Assembly (NCBI RefSeq): GCF_002295115.1
Contig: NZ_NSFV01000001.1
Span: forward strand, 372,001-436,000
Length of the DNA: 64,000 nucleotides
Direction: 5' to 3'
From: Mesorhizobium sp. WSM4311
GTDB lineage: Bacteria; Pseudomonadota; Alphaproteobacteria; Rhizobiales; Rhizobiaceae
The position numbers and the translations under genes were made by a program. Positions 19,977 to 28,899 of this stretch are shown here, piece after piece; position 1 is the stretch's first letter; every line of letters begins with the position of its first letter. The notes beneath the pieces were generated by a model. That model searched no databases, was not told where the DNA came from, and worked only from the letters and a program-made list of their open reading frames with translations.

Positions 19977-21208
19977 GGCTTCACCCAGCTCCATTGGGTG
20001 ACCGGCATTGCCGGCCGCCAGGCCTGCATCGAGCCGACCGGAGATGCGCGAGAGATGTTTATCCGGGTAAGATCGCCGCCGAGCTTTGTGTGCTGCGCGA
20101 GAAGCAAGGCTTCCATCTCCAGCGTCACAGCGTTGGCGACGAGCCGGCCGCCGGAACGCAGCGCCTTGATGGCAGCGTTCAACACGCCGGTATCGCTGCC
20201 GCCGCCGCCGATGAAGATCGCGTCCGGCGTGTCCAGTCTGGCCAGCGCCTTGGGCGCGCTGCCTTCCACCACGACAAGGCCGGGAACGCCACAGGCGGCG
20301 GCGTTGCGGTGGATGCGGGCGGCGCGGGTCGGATCGGCTTCGATGGCGATCGTGCGCATCAAGGGGTGCGCCAGCATCCATTCGATGCTGATGGAGCCAG
20401 AGCCGGCACCGATGTCCCACAGCAATTCGCCGCGCCTCGGCGCCAGCGACGACAGGGTGATGGCGCGGATTTCGCGTTTGGTGATCTGGCCGTCATGGTC
20501 GAACAGGTGGTCGGCAAGACCAACCGTGAGCGGCAAGACGCGGGCTTGCGGGCTCGAATCAATTTCGATCGCCAGCACGTTGAGTGGATTGATGTTTTCG
20601 ACGTCGAAGGCATCCGCGCGGGCGGCGCGCTGGTTCTCCTTTGGCCCGCCCAGCGCCTCAAGAACCGTCAACCGCGAGGCGCCGAAATCGAGTTCGGTGA
20701 GCAGGCGGGCAATTGCATCAGGCGCTTCGGCATCCGACGTCAGCGCCAGGATGCGCGCATTGGGCTGCAGCAGCGGCCGGATCAGGTCGAGTGGCCGGCC
20801 ATGCAGCGAGACGATCTCGATATCCTGCAGCGCCCAGCCAAGGCGGGCGGCGGCCAGCGAAACCGCCGAGGGCGCGGGGATGACATGCATCTCCCGCGGC
20901 TTGACCTTGCGGGCGAGGGTGGCGCCGACGCCGTGGAAAAAAGGATCGCCGGAGGCGAGCACACAGACGTTTCTGCCGGCAAGCGCCAGCACATCGGCCA
21001 TCCCGGCATCGAATGGCACCGGCCAGGGCCGCGGCTCGCCCTTGGCGAAGGACGCGACCAGCGCCAGATGCCGCTTGCCGCCGAAGATGATCTCGGCCTT
21101 GGCAATCCGCTGCTTGGCCTCGTCGCCGAGACCCGCTAAACCGTCCTCGCCGATGCCGATCACCGTCAGCCATTTCGGCCTGGCGCCGCGCGAACTTTCA
21201 GCAGGCAT
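19973..21208 (-). CDS. cobL: Precorrin-6Y C5,15-methyltransferase (decarboxylating)
   Basis: The product is 411 residues, a fusion of CbiE-like and CbiT-like halves. It methylates C5 and C15 of precorrin-6B and removes the C12 acetate carboxyl, giving precorrin-8X. The N-terminal half (~1-200) starts WLTVIGIGEDGLAGL and contains LASGDPFFHGVGATL; the C-terminal half has the SAM-binding ELLWDIGAGSGSISIEWML. The start at 21208 gives the known N-terminus; codons upstream run antisense through cobK. Its start codon overlaps that of the divergent cobK, so there is no room between them for separate promoters. Confidence 0.93.
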   Translation of the reverse strand: MPAESSRGARPKWLTVIGIGEDGLAGLGDEAKQRIAKAEIIFGGKRHLALVASFAKGEPRPWPVPFDAGMADVLALAGRNVCVLASGDPFFHGVGATLARKVKPREMHVIPAPSAVSLAAARLGWALQDIEIVSLHGRPLDLIRPLLQPNARILALTSDAEAPDAIARLLTELDFGASRLTVLEALGGPKENQRAARADAFDVENINPLNVLAIEIDSSPQARVLPLTVGLADHLFDHDGQITKREIRAITLSSLAPRRGELLWDIGAGSGSISIEWMLAHPLMRTIAIEADPTRAARIHRNAAACGVPGLVVVEGSAPKALARLDTPDAIFIGGGGSDTGVLNAAIKALRSGGRLVANAVTLEMEALLLAQHTKLGGDLTRINISRASPVGSMQAWRPAMPVTQWSWVKP

Positions 21209-21971
21209 GATGACCCACCGCATTCTGATCCTCGGCGGCACCACGGAAGCCCGGCAACTGGCCGGCAAACTGGCGGTACGCGCCTCGGTCACGCTGTCGC
21301 TGGCCGGCCGCACGGAAACCCCGATCGCGCAAGGCGTGCCCGTGCGAAGTGGAGGCTTTGGCGGCGCCGAGGGGCTGGCCGCCTATCTCCGGGAGACCAG
21401 CACCGATCTGCTGATCGACGCCACACATCCTTACGCGGCGCGAATCTCCGCCAATGCCGCGCAAGCCGCGCGGCTGACCAGTGTGCCCATCCTTGCTTTG
21501 CTCCGCCCCGGCTGGGAGCCAGTCGAAGGCGACCGCTGGACGCTGGTCGATACAACAGGCGATGCCGTGCGAGCGCTTGGCCCGGCGCCGCGGCGCGTCT
21601 TCCTGGCGCTTGGCCGGCAAGAGGTTGCTGCCTTCGAAGCAGCCCCCCAGCATCACTATCTCATTCGCAGCGTCGATCCGGTCGAGCCGCAGCTGGCCGT
21701 GCCGGATGCGACCTATCTGCTGGCGCGGGGCCCGTTCCGTGAGTTGGACGAGCGCGCGTTGCTCCAAGAACAGCGAATTGAAGTCGTCGTCTCCAAGAAC
21801 AGCGGCGGCGCTGCCACTTACGGCAAGATTGCCGCCGCGCGAGCGCTTGGCATCGAGGTGATCATGGTCCGCAGGCCGGCGTTGCCGGAGGTGCCTTCGG
21901 CTGAAACCGTCGATGAGCTCGCCGCGATGGTGGATCATTTCGTCGAGCCCGCTGCCGAGCGTGGCGTGTAG
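21207..21971 (+). CDS. cobK: Precorrin-6A reductase
   Basis: The product is 254 residues from ATG at 21207 (a second ATG follows at 21210). It reduces precorrin-6A at C18-C19 with NADPH, giving precorrin-6B. HRILILGGTTEARQLAGKL is the characteristic N-terminal nucleotide motif; DLLIDATHPYAARISANAAQA and VVSKNSGGAATYGKI near the C-terminus are also typical. It is the only cob gene on the plus strand here: its start overlaps that of cobL and its last 37 bp overlap the 3' end of cobJ. No good ribosome-binding site is obvious upstream. Confidence 0.93.
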   Translation: MMTHRILILGGTTEARQLAGKLAVRASVTLSLAGRTETPIAQGVPVRSGGFGGAEGLAAYLRETSTDLLIDATHPYAARISANAAQAARLTSVPILALLRPGWEPVEGDRWTLVDTTGDAVRALGPAPRRVFLALGRQEVAAFEAAPQHHYLIRSVDPVEPQLAVPDATYLLARGPFRELDERALLQEQRIEVVVSKNSGGAATYGKIAAARALGIEVIMVRRPALPEVPSAETVDELAAMVDHFVEPAAERGV

Positions 21972-22699
21972 ACCAGCGCCGGTTTGTCGCCGCGCTTGAT
22001 GATACGGGTTTCCGGCGAGCCGATGATGATGCAGGTCGCCATGTCGGCCTTTTGCGCGTCGACATCGGCCAGCAGATAAACCTCGATGCGCTCGTCCGGA
22101 CGGCCGGCGGCGCGGCCGAAAATGACTGGCGTGGTTCCGGGCAGGATCGCGGTCAGGCACTCGAAGGCGCGGCCAAGCTGCCAGGGGCGCGCCTTGCTGA
22201 TCGGGTTGTAGAGCGCGATGACGAAGCCGGCGCCGGCCGCCGCCAGCAGACGCAGCTCGATCAGGTCCCACGGCTTCAGATTGTCGGACAGCGAAATGGC
22301 GCAGAAATCATGACCGAGCGGGGCGCCGATACGGGCGGCGACAGCGAGCATTGCGGTGATGCCAGGCACGACGGCCACATCGACCGCGCGCCATTCGGCC
22401 GGGCCGGCCTCGATCGCCTCGCAGACGGCCGCGGCCATGGCAAAGACGCCGGGATCGCCACCGGAAACCACGGCAACGTCGTGGCCCTCGGCGGCCTTGA
22501 TCAAGGCATCCTTGGAGCGGGCGAGTTCCTCGCGGTTGTCGGACGCGACACGAGCCTGGTCCGGGCGCAGTTCGAGCCGGTCGAGATAGGGCTTGTAGCC
22601 ATAGAAGAACTTCGCTTCGGCCACGGCGCGGCTGGCTTCAGGGGTGACCTGATCGGCATTGCCGGGCCCGAGACCGATGACGGTGAGACGGCCGCTCAT
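21935..22699 (-). CDS. cobJ: Precorrin-3B C17-methyltransferase
   Basis: The product is 254 residues. It catalyses ring contraction and C17 methylation of precorrin-3B, giving precorrin-4. Signature segments are LTVIGLGPGNADQVTPEA, FYGYKPYLDRL, VAVVSGGDPGVFAMAAAV, VPGITAMLAVAARIGAPLGHDFCAIS and IALYNPISKARPWQL. The start overlaps the cobI stop by 4 nt. Its 3' end overlaps the convergent cobK by 37 bp, so both transcripts must be sense-antisense paired there. Confidence 0.95.
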   Translation of the reverse strand: MSGRLTVIGLGPGNADQVTPEASRAVAEAKFFYGYKPYLDRLELRPDQARVASDNREELARSKDALIKAAEGHDVAVVSGGDPGVFAMAAAVCEAIEAGPAEWRAVDVAVVPGITAMLAVAARIGAPLGHDFCAISLSDNLKPWDLIELRLLAAAGAGFVIALYNPISKARPWQLGRAFECLTAILPGTTPVIFGRAAGRPDERIEVYLLADVDAQKADMATCIIIGSPETRIIKRGDKPALVYTPRSAAGSTK

Positions 22700-23454
22700 G
22701 CCTGCGCTCCCAACGCCCCGGGCCGGCCGGACCAGCCGGCGACCAATATGATGGCGAAATAGGGCGCGTTGTCGTCCTGTTTGTCGGCGAGCTTCATCGA
22801 GACGCTGCCGGCCATGGTGCCGCGCTCGACATAGACGGCGCGGGTCAGCTTGCCGGTGGCTTCCAGCGCACGCCTGATCTTGGGCAGATTGCGGCCGACC
22901 TTCATGATGACGGCGGCATCGGTGTCGGCCAGCCGACGGGTCAACTCGAATTCGCTCATCGTGCCGGGCAGCACGGTCAGCACGTCATCGCCCTGGACGA
23001 TCGGAACACCGGTCTGCGACCAGCAGCCGGACATAGCGGTGACGCCGGGAATGACCTCGGTCGGGAAACGATGGGCGAGACGCACATGCAGATGCATGTA
23101 GGAGCCGTAGAACAGCGGGTCGCCTTCGGACAGGACGGCAACCATTCGGCCTGCTTCGAGATGTTCGGCGACCTTTTGCGCCGACTCCTCGTAGAAACCG
23201 GTAATCTGCGAGCGATAGTCGTCGTGATCCTTGTCGATCTCGGTGGTGACGGGATAGAGCAGCGGCAGTTCCAGCATATCCGGGCGGAAGCGCGCCTCGA
23301 CGATGGCCCGCGCATTGCTGTTGTTGCCGCGCTTGGCGAAATAGGCGACGACATCGGCTTCGGCCAGGGCCCGCGCGGCCTTCAGAGTCAACAGTTCGGG
23401 GTCGCCGGGACCGGTGCCGACGCCAACGAGCTTGCCTTTGGGAAGCGCGTTCAC
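22696..23454 (-). CDS. cobI: Precorrin-2 C20-methyltransferase
   Basis: The product is 252 residues from a GTG at 23454 whose GTGA overlaps the cobH stop. It converts precorrin-2 to precorrin-3A with SAM. KLVGVGTGPGDPELLTLKAARAL, then DVVAYFAKRG, MVAVLSEGDPLFYGSYMHL and VIPGVTAMSGCWSQTGVPI are typical CobI motifs. It overlaps the genes on both sides by 4 nt. Confidence 0.95.
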   Translation of the reverse strand: MNALPKGKLVGVGTGPGDPELLTLKAARALAEADVVAYFAKRGNNSNARAIVEARFRPDMLELPLLYPVTTEIDKDHDDYRSQITGFYEESAQKVAEHLEAGRMVAVLSEGDPLFYGSYMHLHVRLAHRFPTEVIPGVTAMSGCWSQTGVPIVQGDDVLTVLPGTMSEFELTRRLADTDAAVIMKVGRNLPKIRRALEATGKLTRAVYVERGTMAGSVSMKLADKQDDNAPYFAIILVAGWSGRPGALGAQA

Positions 23455-24089
23455 AGGCCGGGCCTCGCCAGGGAATTGAGCGCGGCGGCGGTCATGGCGC
23501 TGCCGCCGAGCCTGCCGCGCACGATGGCATAGGGCACGCCGTAGGAATTCTCGGCCAGCGCATCCTTCGATTCGGCGGCGCCGACGAAGCCCACGGGCAT
23601 GCCGATGATGGCCGCCGGCTTCGGTGCGCCGTCGCGCAGTTTCTCCAGGAGATAGAAGAGTGCGGTCGGCGCATTGCCGATGGCGACGACGGAGCCGGCC
23701 ATGCGTTCGCCCCACAGGTCGATCGCGGCGGCGGAGCGGGTGTTGCCGATGGCTTTGGCAATGTCGTGCGTGCGCGGGTCGCGCAGTGTGCAGATCACCT
23801 CGTTGCCGGCCGGCAACCGGGCGCGGGTGACACCGTGCGAAACCATTTCCGCATCGCAGAAGATCGGCGCGGCGGCGGCAAGAGCGCTGCGCGCGGCGGT
23901 GACGAAGTCAGGCGAGAAAACGAAATGGCTCGATGCTTCGACCTGGCCGCAGGCATGGATCATGCGGATGGCGACATCGGCCTCGGCTTCGGAGAAGCGC
24001 GAAAGGTCCGCCTCGTCGCGGATGATGGCGAAGGAGCGCTCGTAGATCGCCGTGCCGTCGTGGATGTAGTCGTAGGCGGCCATGCTCAT
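23451..24089 (-). CDS. cobH: Precorrin-8X methylmutase
   Basis: The product is 212 residues. It moves the methyl group from C11 to C12 of precorrin-8X, giving hydrogenobyrinic acid. The N-terminal YIHDGTAIYERSFAIIRDEA contains the usual arginine/serine contacts; RMIHACGQVEAS has the catalytic His; GNAPTALFYLLE and GMPVGFVGAAESKDAL follow. The start at 24089 is supported by an ATGA overlap with the cobG stop; the ATG 6 nt later is an alternative. Confidence 0.95.
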   Translation of the reverse strand: MSMAAYDYIHDGTAIYERSFAIIRDEADLSRFSEAEADVAIRMIHACGQVEASSHFVFSPDFVTAARSALAAAAPIFCDAEMVSHGVTRARLPAGNEVICTLRDPRTHDIAKAIGNTRSAAAIDLWGERMAGSVVAIGNAPTALFYLLEKLRDGAPKPAAIIGMPVGFVGAAESKDALAENSYGVPYAIVRGRLGGSAMTAAALNSLARPGL

Positions 24090-25468
24090 TTCCGTTTTTT
24101 TTTAGTTTGGGCCTGTCGGTAAGTCTCGGCGATTGCCGCCGGCCCGAGCCTTGTCAGGCAAGCAGCGGCGGTCTCGCCCTGAAATCGTGCGCTGCGGATC
24201 ACCGCCGCGACGCGACCAATGCCGCGCGGGGCGTCATAGCCCGGCCTGTAGCCGGCAGGAAGAGCCTTTGCCGTCGCGTTCACGACAAGTCCGGCTCCAT
24301 TTTCGCCGCCGACGATTGTGAGCGCCGCCGGGCCGGGATGCGCGCAGCCCTTGGCGCAGCCGGAAACGTGCATGGTGAAGTCGAGGATGTCGGCGTTTTC
24401 GGCGGCGATCGTCTCGGCGATGTCACGGGTGGCGATGCGGCCGGAGGCGCAGGCCGGCGTGCCGGGGCAGGCGGCGATGCGCGTGCGCGGGTCGGCGGGG
24501 GAGGTGACGAAGCCGAGGCTGGCGGCAGTGGCTTGGAGAGACGGATCGGTGTCCGAGGGTTGGCCGAGGAAGAGCATCGCGCGGCCTGGGGCGAGGCGGA
24601 TTTCGGTGGTGCCGAGGGTGACGGCGCTTTGGGTGAGAACGATGATTTTGTCGGCAGGCATGCTGCCGTAGGGAAGGGCAATGCCGAGGCTGAAAGTGTC
24701 GCCGGCTAAGGGGAAACGGCCGATAGGTTTGCGCGAGGGGGAGATGTCCGGCAGGACAGAGGAGGGCGCCTCGCGCAAACTTGGCAAGCATAGCCAATCC
24801 GCAAGAGACACCAACTGCCTTTCCGACAAGTCTCTTGCGTGAGCCTCGCGGCCTTTCTCTGCGACCATCCTCAGCACTGCAACGGCAATGTCGCGCGCGG
24901 CGTCGTCGCTTACGGTGGCGAGCAGCTTCGCATTCTGCCCATCACCCGCAACAGACACCTGCCACCGAACCTCGGCACCATTCCGCACCGCCTTCAGCCG
25001 CGCATCGGCCGTCACCGCATCCAGCGTCAGCTGCCCGCCGCCGTCCACCACGACAGACACTTTCGGTCCCAGCCTTGGCGTCAGCCCAGCATCCTCGATC
25101 GCCGCCCTGACCCGCTCAGCCAGCGGTTGCGGATCGGCGATCTCCTGCGGGTCGATCCCCGCCAGCGGCCCCGTCTCGACCGGCACGCCGGTCCGCACCG
25201 CAATGCCCAGCGCATCGACTTCCGCTGCCAGCAGCGTTGCGCTGTCCTCCGTCAAGCCACGTATCTGCAAGCTGCCACGCGCTGTCACTTCCATGACGCC
25301 GTTGCCATGCCGCAGGGCGGAATCGGCCAGACCGATCAACAGCTTCGGCGACAATCCTTCAGAAGATGGGCCTCCGGCAACCGGGTTGAGCCGCACCAGC
25401 AGCCCATCGCCGGTCTGCATCGGCGCCGACAGGGCCGGACAGGCGCCGCGACGTGAGAAGGCGTTCAT
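24086..25468 (-). CDS. cobG: Precorrin-3B synthase with in-frame palindromic insert
   Basis: The product is 460 residues. This monooxygenase uses O2 to convert precorrin-3A to precorrin-3B, so the window encodes the aerobic pathway. It belongs to the nitrite/sulfite-reductase family: two ferredoxin-like halves and siroheme/4Fe-4S ligands in AACPGTPACASG and SGCAKGCAHPG. Residues ~230-248 (LREAPSSVLPDISPSRK) are encoded by a palindromic DNA repeat (24727-24780) and look inserted between LADWLCLPS and IGRFPLAGDT. Near the 3' end the coding strand has nine consecutive A (24103-24095), giving the tail KKKRK. It overlaps cobN and cobH by 4 nt each. Confidence 0.92.
   Translation of the reverse strand: MNAFSRRGACPALSAPMQTGDGLLVRLNPVAGGPSSEGLSPKLLIGLADSALRHGNGVMEVTARGSLQIRGLTEDSATLLAAEVDALGIAVRTGVPVETGPLAGIDPQEIADPQPLAERVRAAIEDAGLTPRLGPKVSVVVDGGGQLTLDAVTADARLKAVRNGAEVRWQVSVAGDGQNAKLLATVSDDAARDIAVAVLRMVAEKGREAHARDLSERQLVSLADWLCLPSLREAPSSVLPDISPSRKPIGRFPLAGDTFSLGIALPYGSMPADKIIVLTQSAVTLGTTEIRLAPGRAMLFLGQPSDTDPSLQATAASLGFVTSPADPRTRIAACPGTPACASGRIATRDIAETIAAENADILDFTMHVSGCAKGCAHPGPAALTIVGGENGAGLVVNATAKALPAGYRPGYDAPRGIGRVAAVIRSARFQGETAAACLTRLGPAAIAETYRQAQTKKKRK
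24727..24780. repeat. Palindromic repeat inserted in frame in cobG
   Basis: The outer arms are perfect: GTTTGCGCGAG (24727-24737) and CTCGCGCAAAC (24770-24780), with a shared inner part GATGTCCGGCAGGACAGAGG. The element is 54 bp, a multiple of three, and leaves the cobG frame open. A longer version occurs in cobN. Confidence 0.85.
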
Positions 25469-28400
25469 GCCGCCACTCCCAGCGCTTCGGCCTCGGCAAT
25501 CAGCGCGGCGAGATCGTCGTCGATGGAATTGCGCAAGGGATGCCAGAGGCCGCGCCGGCGCGCCGAGAGAAAACGCTCGGCAATGACTTTCGCGGCCGCC
25601 GGGTTTTCCCGAAGGATAAAGGCGCGGACTTCCGCGTCGCCGACATAGGCATCGTGCACGGCCTCGATCAGCGCGCCTGAAATGGCATGCGTGGTTTCGG
25701 CGAAGCCGACCAGCCGGTCGACCGTCTCGGCGAATTCGGAGGCGCCGCGCGGGCCGTGCCGCATCTGGCCTGATATGAAGCGCGCGTTGACGGCGCGGGC
25801 GCGCACCACGCGAGATACGGCCTCACCGACCGACCGCGGCTTCGGGTTTTGCGGGTCCGTCGTGTCGAGCACGATGACATCGGCATTCCGGCCAAGGGCG
25901 GCAAGCGCGGCCGAAAAACCGCCGATGAAGGCGACGTCGGCGGAGCCTTCGAGAATGTCGCGGCCGGGGTCGTCGCCGGTGTGGACCAGAAGATCGGCTT
26001 CGGCGATGCGGGTTTCAAACGCGCCCGGCGCCGAGATGCCTTCGCCGCCGGCGCCGCCATAGGTATGCGAGGTGGCGTCGAGATAGGCGCGGCCGATCTC
26101 TTCGCGCGCTGCCCAGTCGCCGCTGGACAGGAGATCCTCGACGCCAGCGCCATAGGTGCCGGGCGAGGTGCCGAAAATGCGCGGGCTAATCCTGCCGTCC
26201 GCTCGGGTCCGGGCCGCGAGCGGGTTTTCCGAATCGTCCTCGTCGCGGGCGGCGACGGCGTTGGCAGCGGCGTCGATCAGCGCGATCTGGGTCGGGAACA
26301 TGTCACGGAACAGGCCCGATATGCGCCAGGTGACGTCGACGCGCGGGCGGCCGAGCGTGGCCGGCGGCAGCACTTCGATGCCGGTGATGCGGCCGGTGGC
26401 GGCATCCCATTGCGGCCGGCAACCCATCAGCGCCAGGCCTTGTGCGATCTCCTCGCCGCCGGTGCGCAGCGAGGCCGAGCCCCAGAGATCGATGACCAGC
26501 GAACGCGGCCAGTCGCCATGCGATTGCAGATAGCCGCGCACCACTTCTTCGGCCGCCGCCTTGCCCAGATCATAGGCGGTCGGCGTCGGCATGGTGCGGG
26601 GATCCGACGTGAACAGATTGCGGCCGGTGGGCAGCACGTCGGAGCGGCCACGCGTCGGCGCGCCGGCCGGGCCGGCCTTGACGTGGCGGCCGTCCAGCGC
26701 GGCAACCAGCGCTGACCTTTCAGCCTCGGCACTTTGGCGGCGCTTGGCGTCGGCCTCATCGTCGGGCGCGCGGCCGTAGATATGCAACCCGTCCTTGATG
26801 GCGAAGTCCTTGAGGTCGCAGAGCCAGGCATCGATGCGGCGCAGCGCCTCGTCGGGTGCGTCGGTCCCGGCGACACCGGCTTCTGCGGCGAGGCCGGTCT
26901 TTTGCGCCGTGTCGACGATCAGCTTGGCCAGGCGGTCGCGGCGGCGGCGGTCGAGGCCGTCGGCTTGGGCGTATTCGTCGACCAGGCGTTCGAGCCTGTG
27001 CTGATCCTCGTCCAGCCCGGCGCCGGTCAGCGGCGGCGGCAGATGGCCGAGGGTCACGGCGGCAATGCGTCGCTTGGCTTGTGCTGCCTCGCCGGGATTG
27101 GAGACGATGAAGGGATAGATCACGGGCAGGGCGCCGGTGACGATCTCGGGGAAGCAGCTTTGCGACAGCGCAACGGTCTTGCCCGGCAGCCATTCCAGCG
27201 TGCCATGAGCGCCGACATGAATCAGGGCATGCACACCCAGCGATTCGCGCAGCCACAGGCCGAAGGCGATCAGGGCGTGGCGCGGCGGCAGCGTTGGATC
27301 GTGGTAGTCGGCGCGGCGATCGGCGGAGCGGCCGCGGTCTGGGGCGAGGGCGACCGTAATGTTGCCGAAGGCGGCGGCGCGGAAGGGGAAGCTTGCTGAG
27401 GTCGTTTGTGAAGGTTGGCGCGAGGCGCCCCCCTCTGTCCTGATGTCCGGCAGGACAGAGGGGGGCGCCTCGCGCAAACCTGTCTTGTCTTCCGCTTTCC
27501 CCCACGCCGCCTCAACAGCAGTCATTGCCTCGACAGGCAGGTCTCGTGAAAGGTCGAGATACTCATCCACCCCCAACCCATCATCGCCCCGCTCCAGCAA
27601 ATCCAGCAGTTCGCGCGGCGATTGCGGGATCCCTTCAACCGCATAGCCCTGTTCCTTCAGGTCATGCAGCATCGCCAGCACGCTCGACGGCACGTCGAGG
27701 CCGACAGCATAGCCGGTACGGCCGGGAGCGCTTGGGTAATCCGGGATCAGAATGGCCAGCTTGCGTTCGGCGCGGGGCGTGTCCTGCAACTTGATGAAGG
27801 CTGCCACGCGGTCAGCCACCTGCGCGACGCGATCCGGTTCCGGCCGGTTGGCGAAGGCGCGGTGGCCAAGCGCGGGATCGACATCGCTTTCGCCCTTGAA
27901 GGAAATCGCGCCGGCGAGGATGCGGCCGTCCAGTTCGGGCAGCACGACATGCATTGCGAGGTCGGCGGGTGCCAGGCCGCGCTGGTTGCTTTCCCAGACG
28001 TCGCGGCGGGTGGTGGCGACGATGACCTGGAAGACCGGCACGCCGGCGCGGTCGAACAGGGTTTCGACGCCGGGTTCGGCGCCGGAGGCGAAGGCGGTCG
28101 CGGTGATGATGGCGGCTGGTTTCAGAGAGGCCAGCGCGGTTTCGACGAAGGCGAGTGACGCCCGGTCCTTCAAGCTGGAGACGAAGATGGGAACCGGGGT
28201 CATGCCGCGCTGGCGCAGCGCTTCAAAAAGAGCGTCGATCGGCGCGACATCGGCGGCGAGAAGCATCGAGCGGTAGAAGAGAATGGGCACGACCTTTCCC
28301 TCGCCCTCGAGGGCGAGGGGGACGACGCCGCGGCCTGGCTCGTAGTAGCCGGCCTTCGGCACCGCCACCGGCTCAACCACAGCCGCGTCCTGTCCAGCCA

Positions 28401-28881
28401 GCCTGGCCAGCCTCTGCACCAGCGCGCCCATATTGGCCGGGCCGCCCTCGCGGAAATAGCCGAGCAGGTCGTCCAATTCCCGGCGCGGCAGCGTCGAGGC
28501 TTCGATCAGCCTGATATCCTCGTCATGGCTTTCGCCCGGCAGCAGCGCCAGCTTGATGCCGCGCTCGCGGGCGGTCGAGGCCAGCTGGTCGCAGCCATAG
28601 CGCCACCAGTCGTAGCCGCCGAGGATGCGCACCAGGATGATCTTGGCGTGGCGGGCGACGCTGTCGACCCAGAGGTCGACGGACATCGGGTGGCGCAGGT
28701 CGCGCAGGGCGGCCAGCCGCATCGAGGGCAGGCGGGCGGCATCCGCCTTCCAGGCGGCCGCCAGTCCGGCGAGGTCGCTGTCGGTGAAGGACAGGGCCAC
28801 GATATCCGCCGGCGTCTGCCGCAGATCGACCGGCTCGGCGAGATCGTCGAGCGAGGCGGAGGTCGTGGTGAGGATATGCAT
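25465..28881 (-). CDS. cobN: Cobaltochelatase subunit CobN with in-frame palindromic insert
   Basis: The product is 1138 residues, at the short side of the family. With CobS and CobT ATPase-type subunits (not in the window) it inserts Co2+ into hydrogenobyrinic acid a,c-diamide. Landmarks are the N-terminal HILTTTSASLDDLAEPVDL, RYGCDQLASTARERGI, DRGRSADRRADYHDP, VGAHGTLEWLPGK, FIVSNPGEAAQAKRRI, EYAQADGLDRRRR and SGLFRDMFPTQIAL. Residues ~468-490 (LREAPPSVLPDIRTEGGASR) are encoded by a near-perfect palindrome at 27413-27480 and interrupt the family alignment just before FRAAAFGNITVAL. It overlaps cobG by 4 nt and follows cobW after 18 bp. Confidence 0.94.
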   Translation of the reverse strand: MHILTTTSASLDDLAEPVDLRQTPADIVALSFTDSDLAGLAAAWKADAARLPSMRLAALRDLRHPMSVDLWVDSVARHAKIILVRILGGYDWWRYGCDQLASTARERGIKLALLPGESHDEDIRLIEASTLPRRELDDLLGYFREGGPANMGALVQRLARLAGQDAAVVEPVAVPKAGYYEPGRGVVPLALEGEGKVVPILFYRSMLLAADVAPIDALFEALRQRGMTPVPIFVSSLKDRASLAFVETALASLKPAAIITATAFASGAEPGVETLFDRAGVPVFQVIVATTRRDVWESNQRGLAPADLAMHVVLPELDGRILAGAISFKGESDVDPALGHRAFANRPEPDRVAQVADRVAAFIKLQDTPRAERKLAILIPDYPSAPGRTGYAVGLDVPSSVLAMLHDLKEQGYAVEGIPQSPRELLDLLERGDDGLGVDEYLDLSRDLPVEAMTAVEAAWGKAEDKTGLREAPPSVLPDIRTEGGASRQPSQTTSASFPFRAAAFGNITVALAPDRGRSADRRADYHDPTLPPRHALIAFGLWLRESLGVHALIHVGAHGTLEWLPGKTVALSQSCFPEIVTGALPVIYPFIVSNPGEAAQAKRRIAAVTLGHLPPPLTGAGLDEDQHRLERLVDEYAQADGLDRRRRDRLAKLIVDTAQKTGLAAEAGVAGTDAPDEALRRIDAWLCDLKDFAIKDGLHIYGRAPDDEADAKRRQSAEAERSALVAALDGRHVKAGPAGAPTRGRSDVLPTGRNLFTSDPRTMPTPTAYDLGKAAAEEVVRGYLQSHGDWPRSLVIDLWGSASLRTGGEEIAQGLALMGCRPQWDAATGRITGIEVLPPATLGRPRVDVTWRISGLFRDMFPTQIALIDAAANAVAARDEDDSENPLAARTRADGRISPRIFGTSPGTYGAGVEDLLSSGDWAAREEIGRAYLDATSHTYGGAGGEGISAPGAFETRIAEADLLVHTGDDPGRDILEGSADVAFIGGFSAALAALGRNADVIVLDTTDPQNPKPRSVGEAVSRVVRARAVNARFISGQMRHGPRGASEFAETVDRLVGFAETTHAISGALIEAVHDAYVGDAEVRAFILRENPAAAKVIAERFLSARRRGLWHPLRNSIDDDLAALIAEAEALGVAA
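27413..27480. repeat. Palindromic repeat inserted in frame in cobN
   Basis: Two 30-nt arms (27413-27442 and 27451-27480) are complementary with a single mismatch around the 8-nt loop ATGTCCGG. In the coding strand it translates to an extra peptide without a stop. It shares LREAP-SVLPDI with the copy in cobG. Confidence 0.9.
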
Positions 28882-28899
28882 CGCGGCCCGTGTCTGAAA

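Noticed and set aside
19725..21206. A 494-codon 5' extension of cobK
   Set aside because: It is antisense to cobL and cobE and low in complexity (Ser/Ala/Arg). The cobK family begins at the ATG at 21207.
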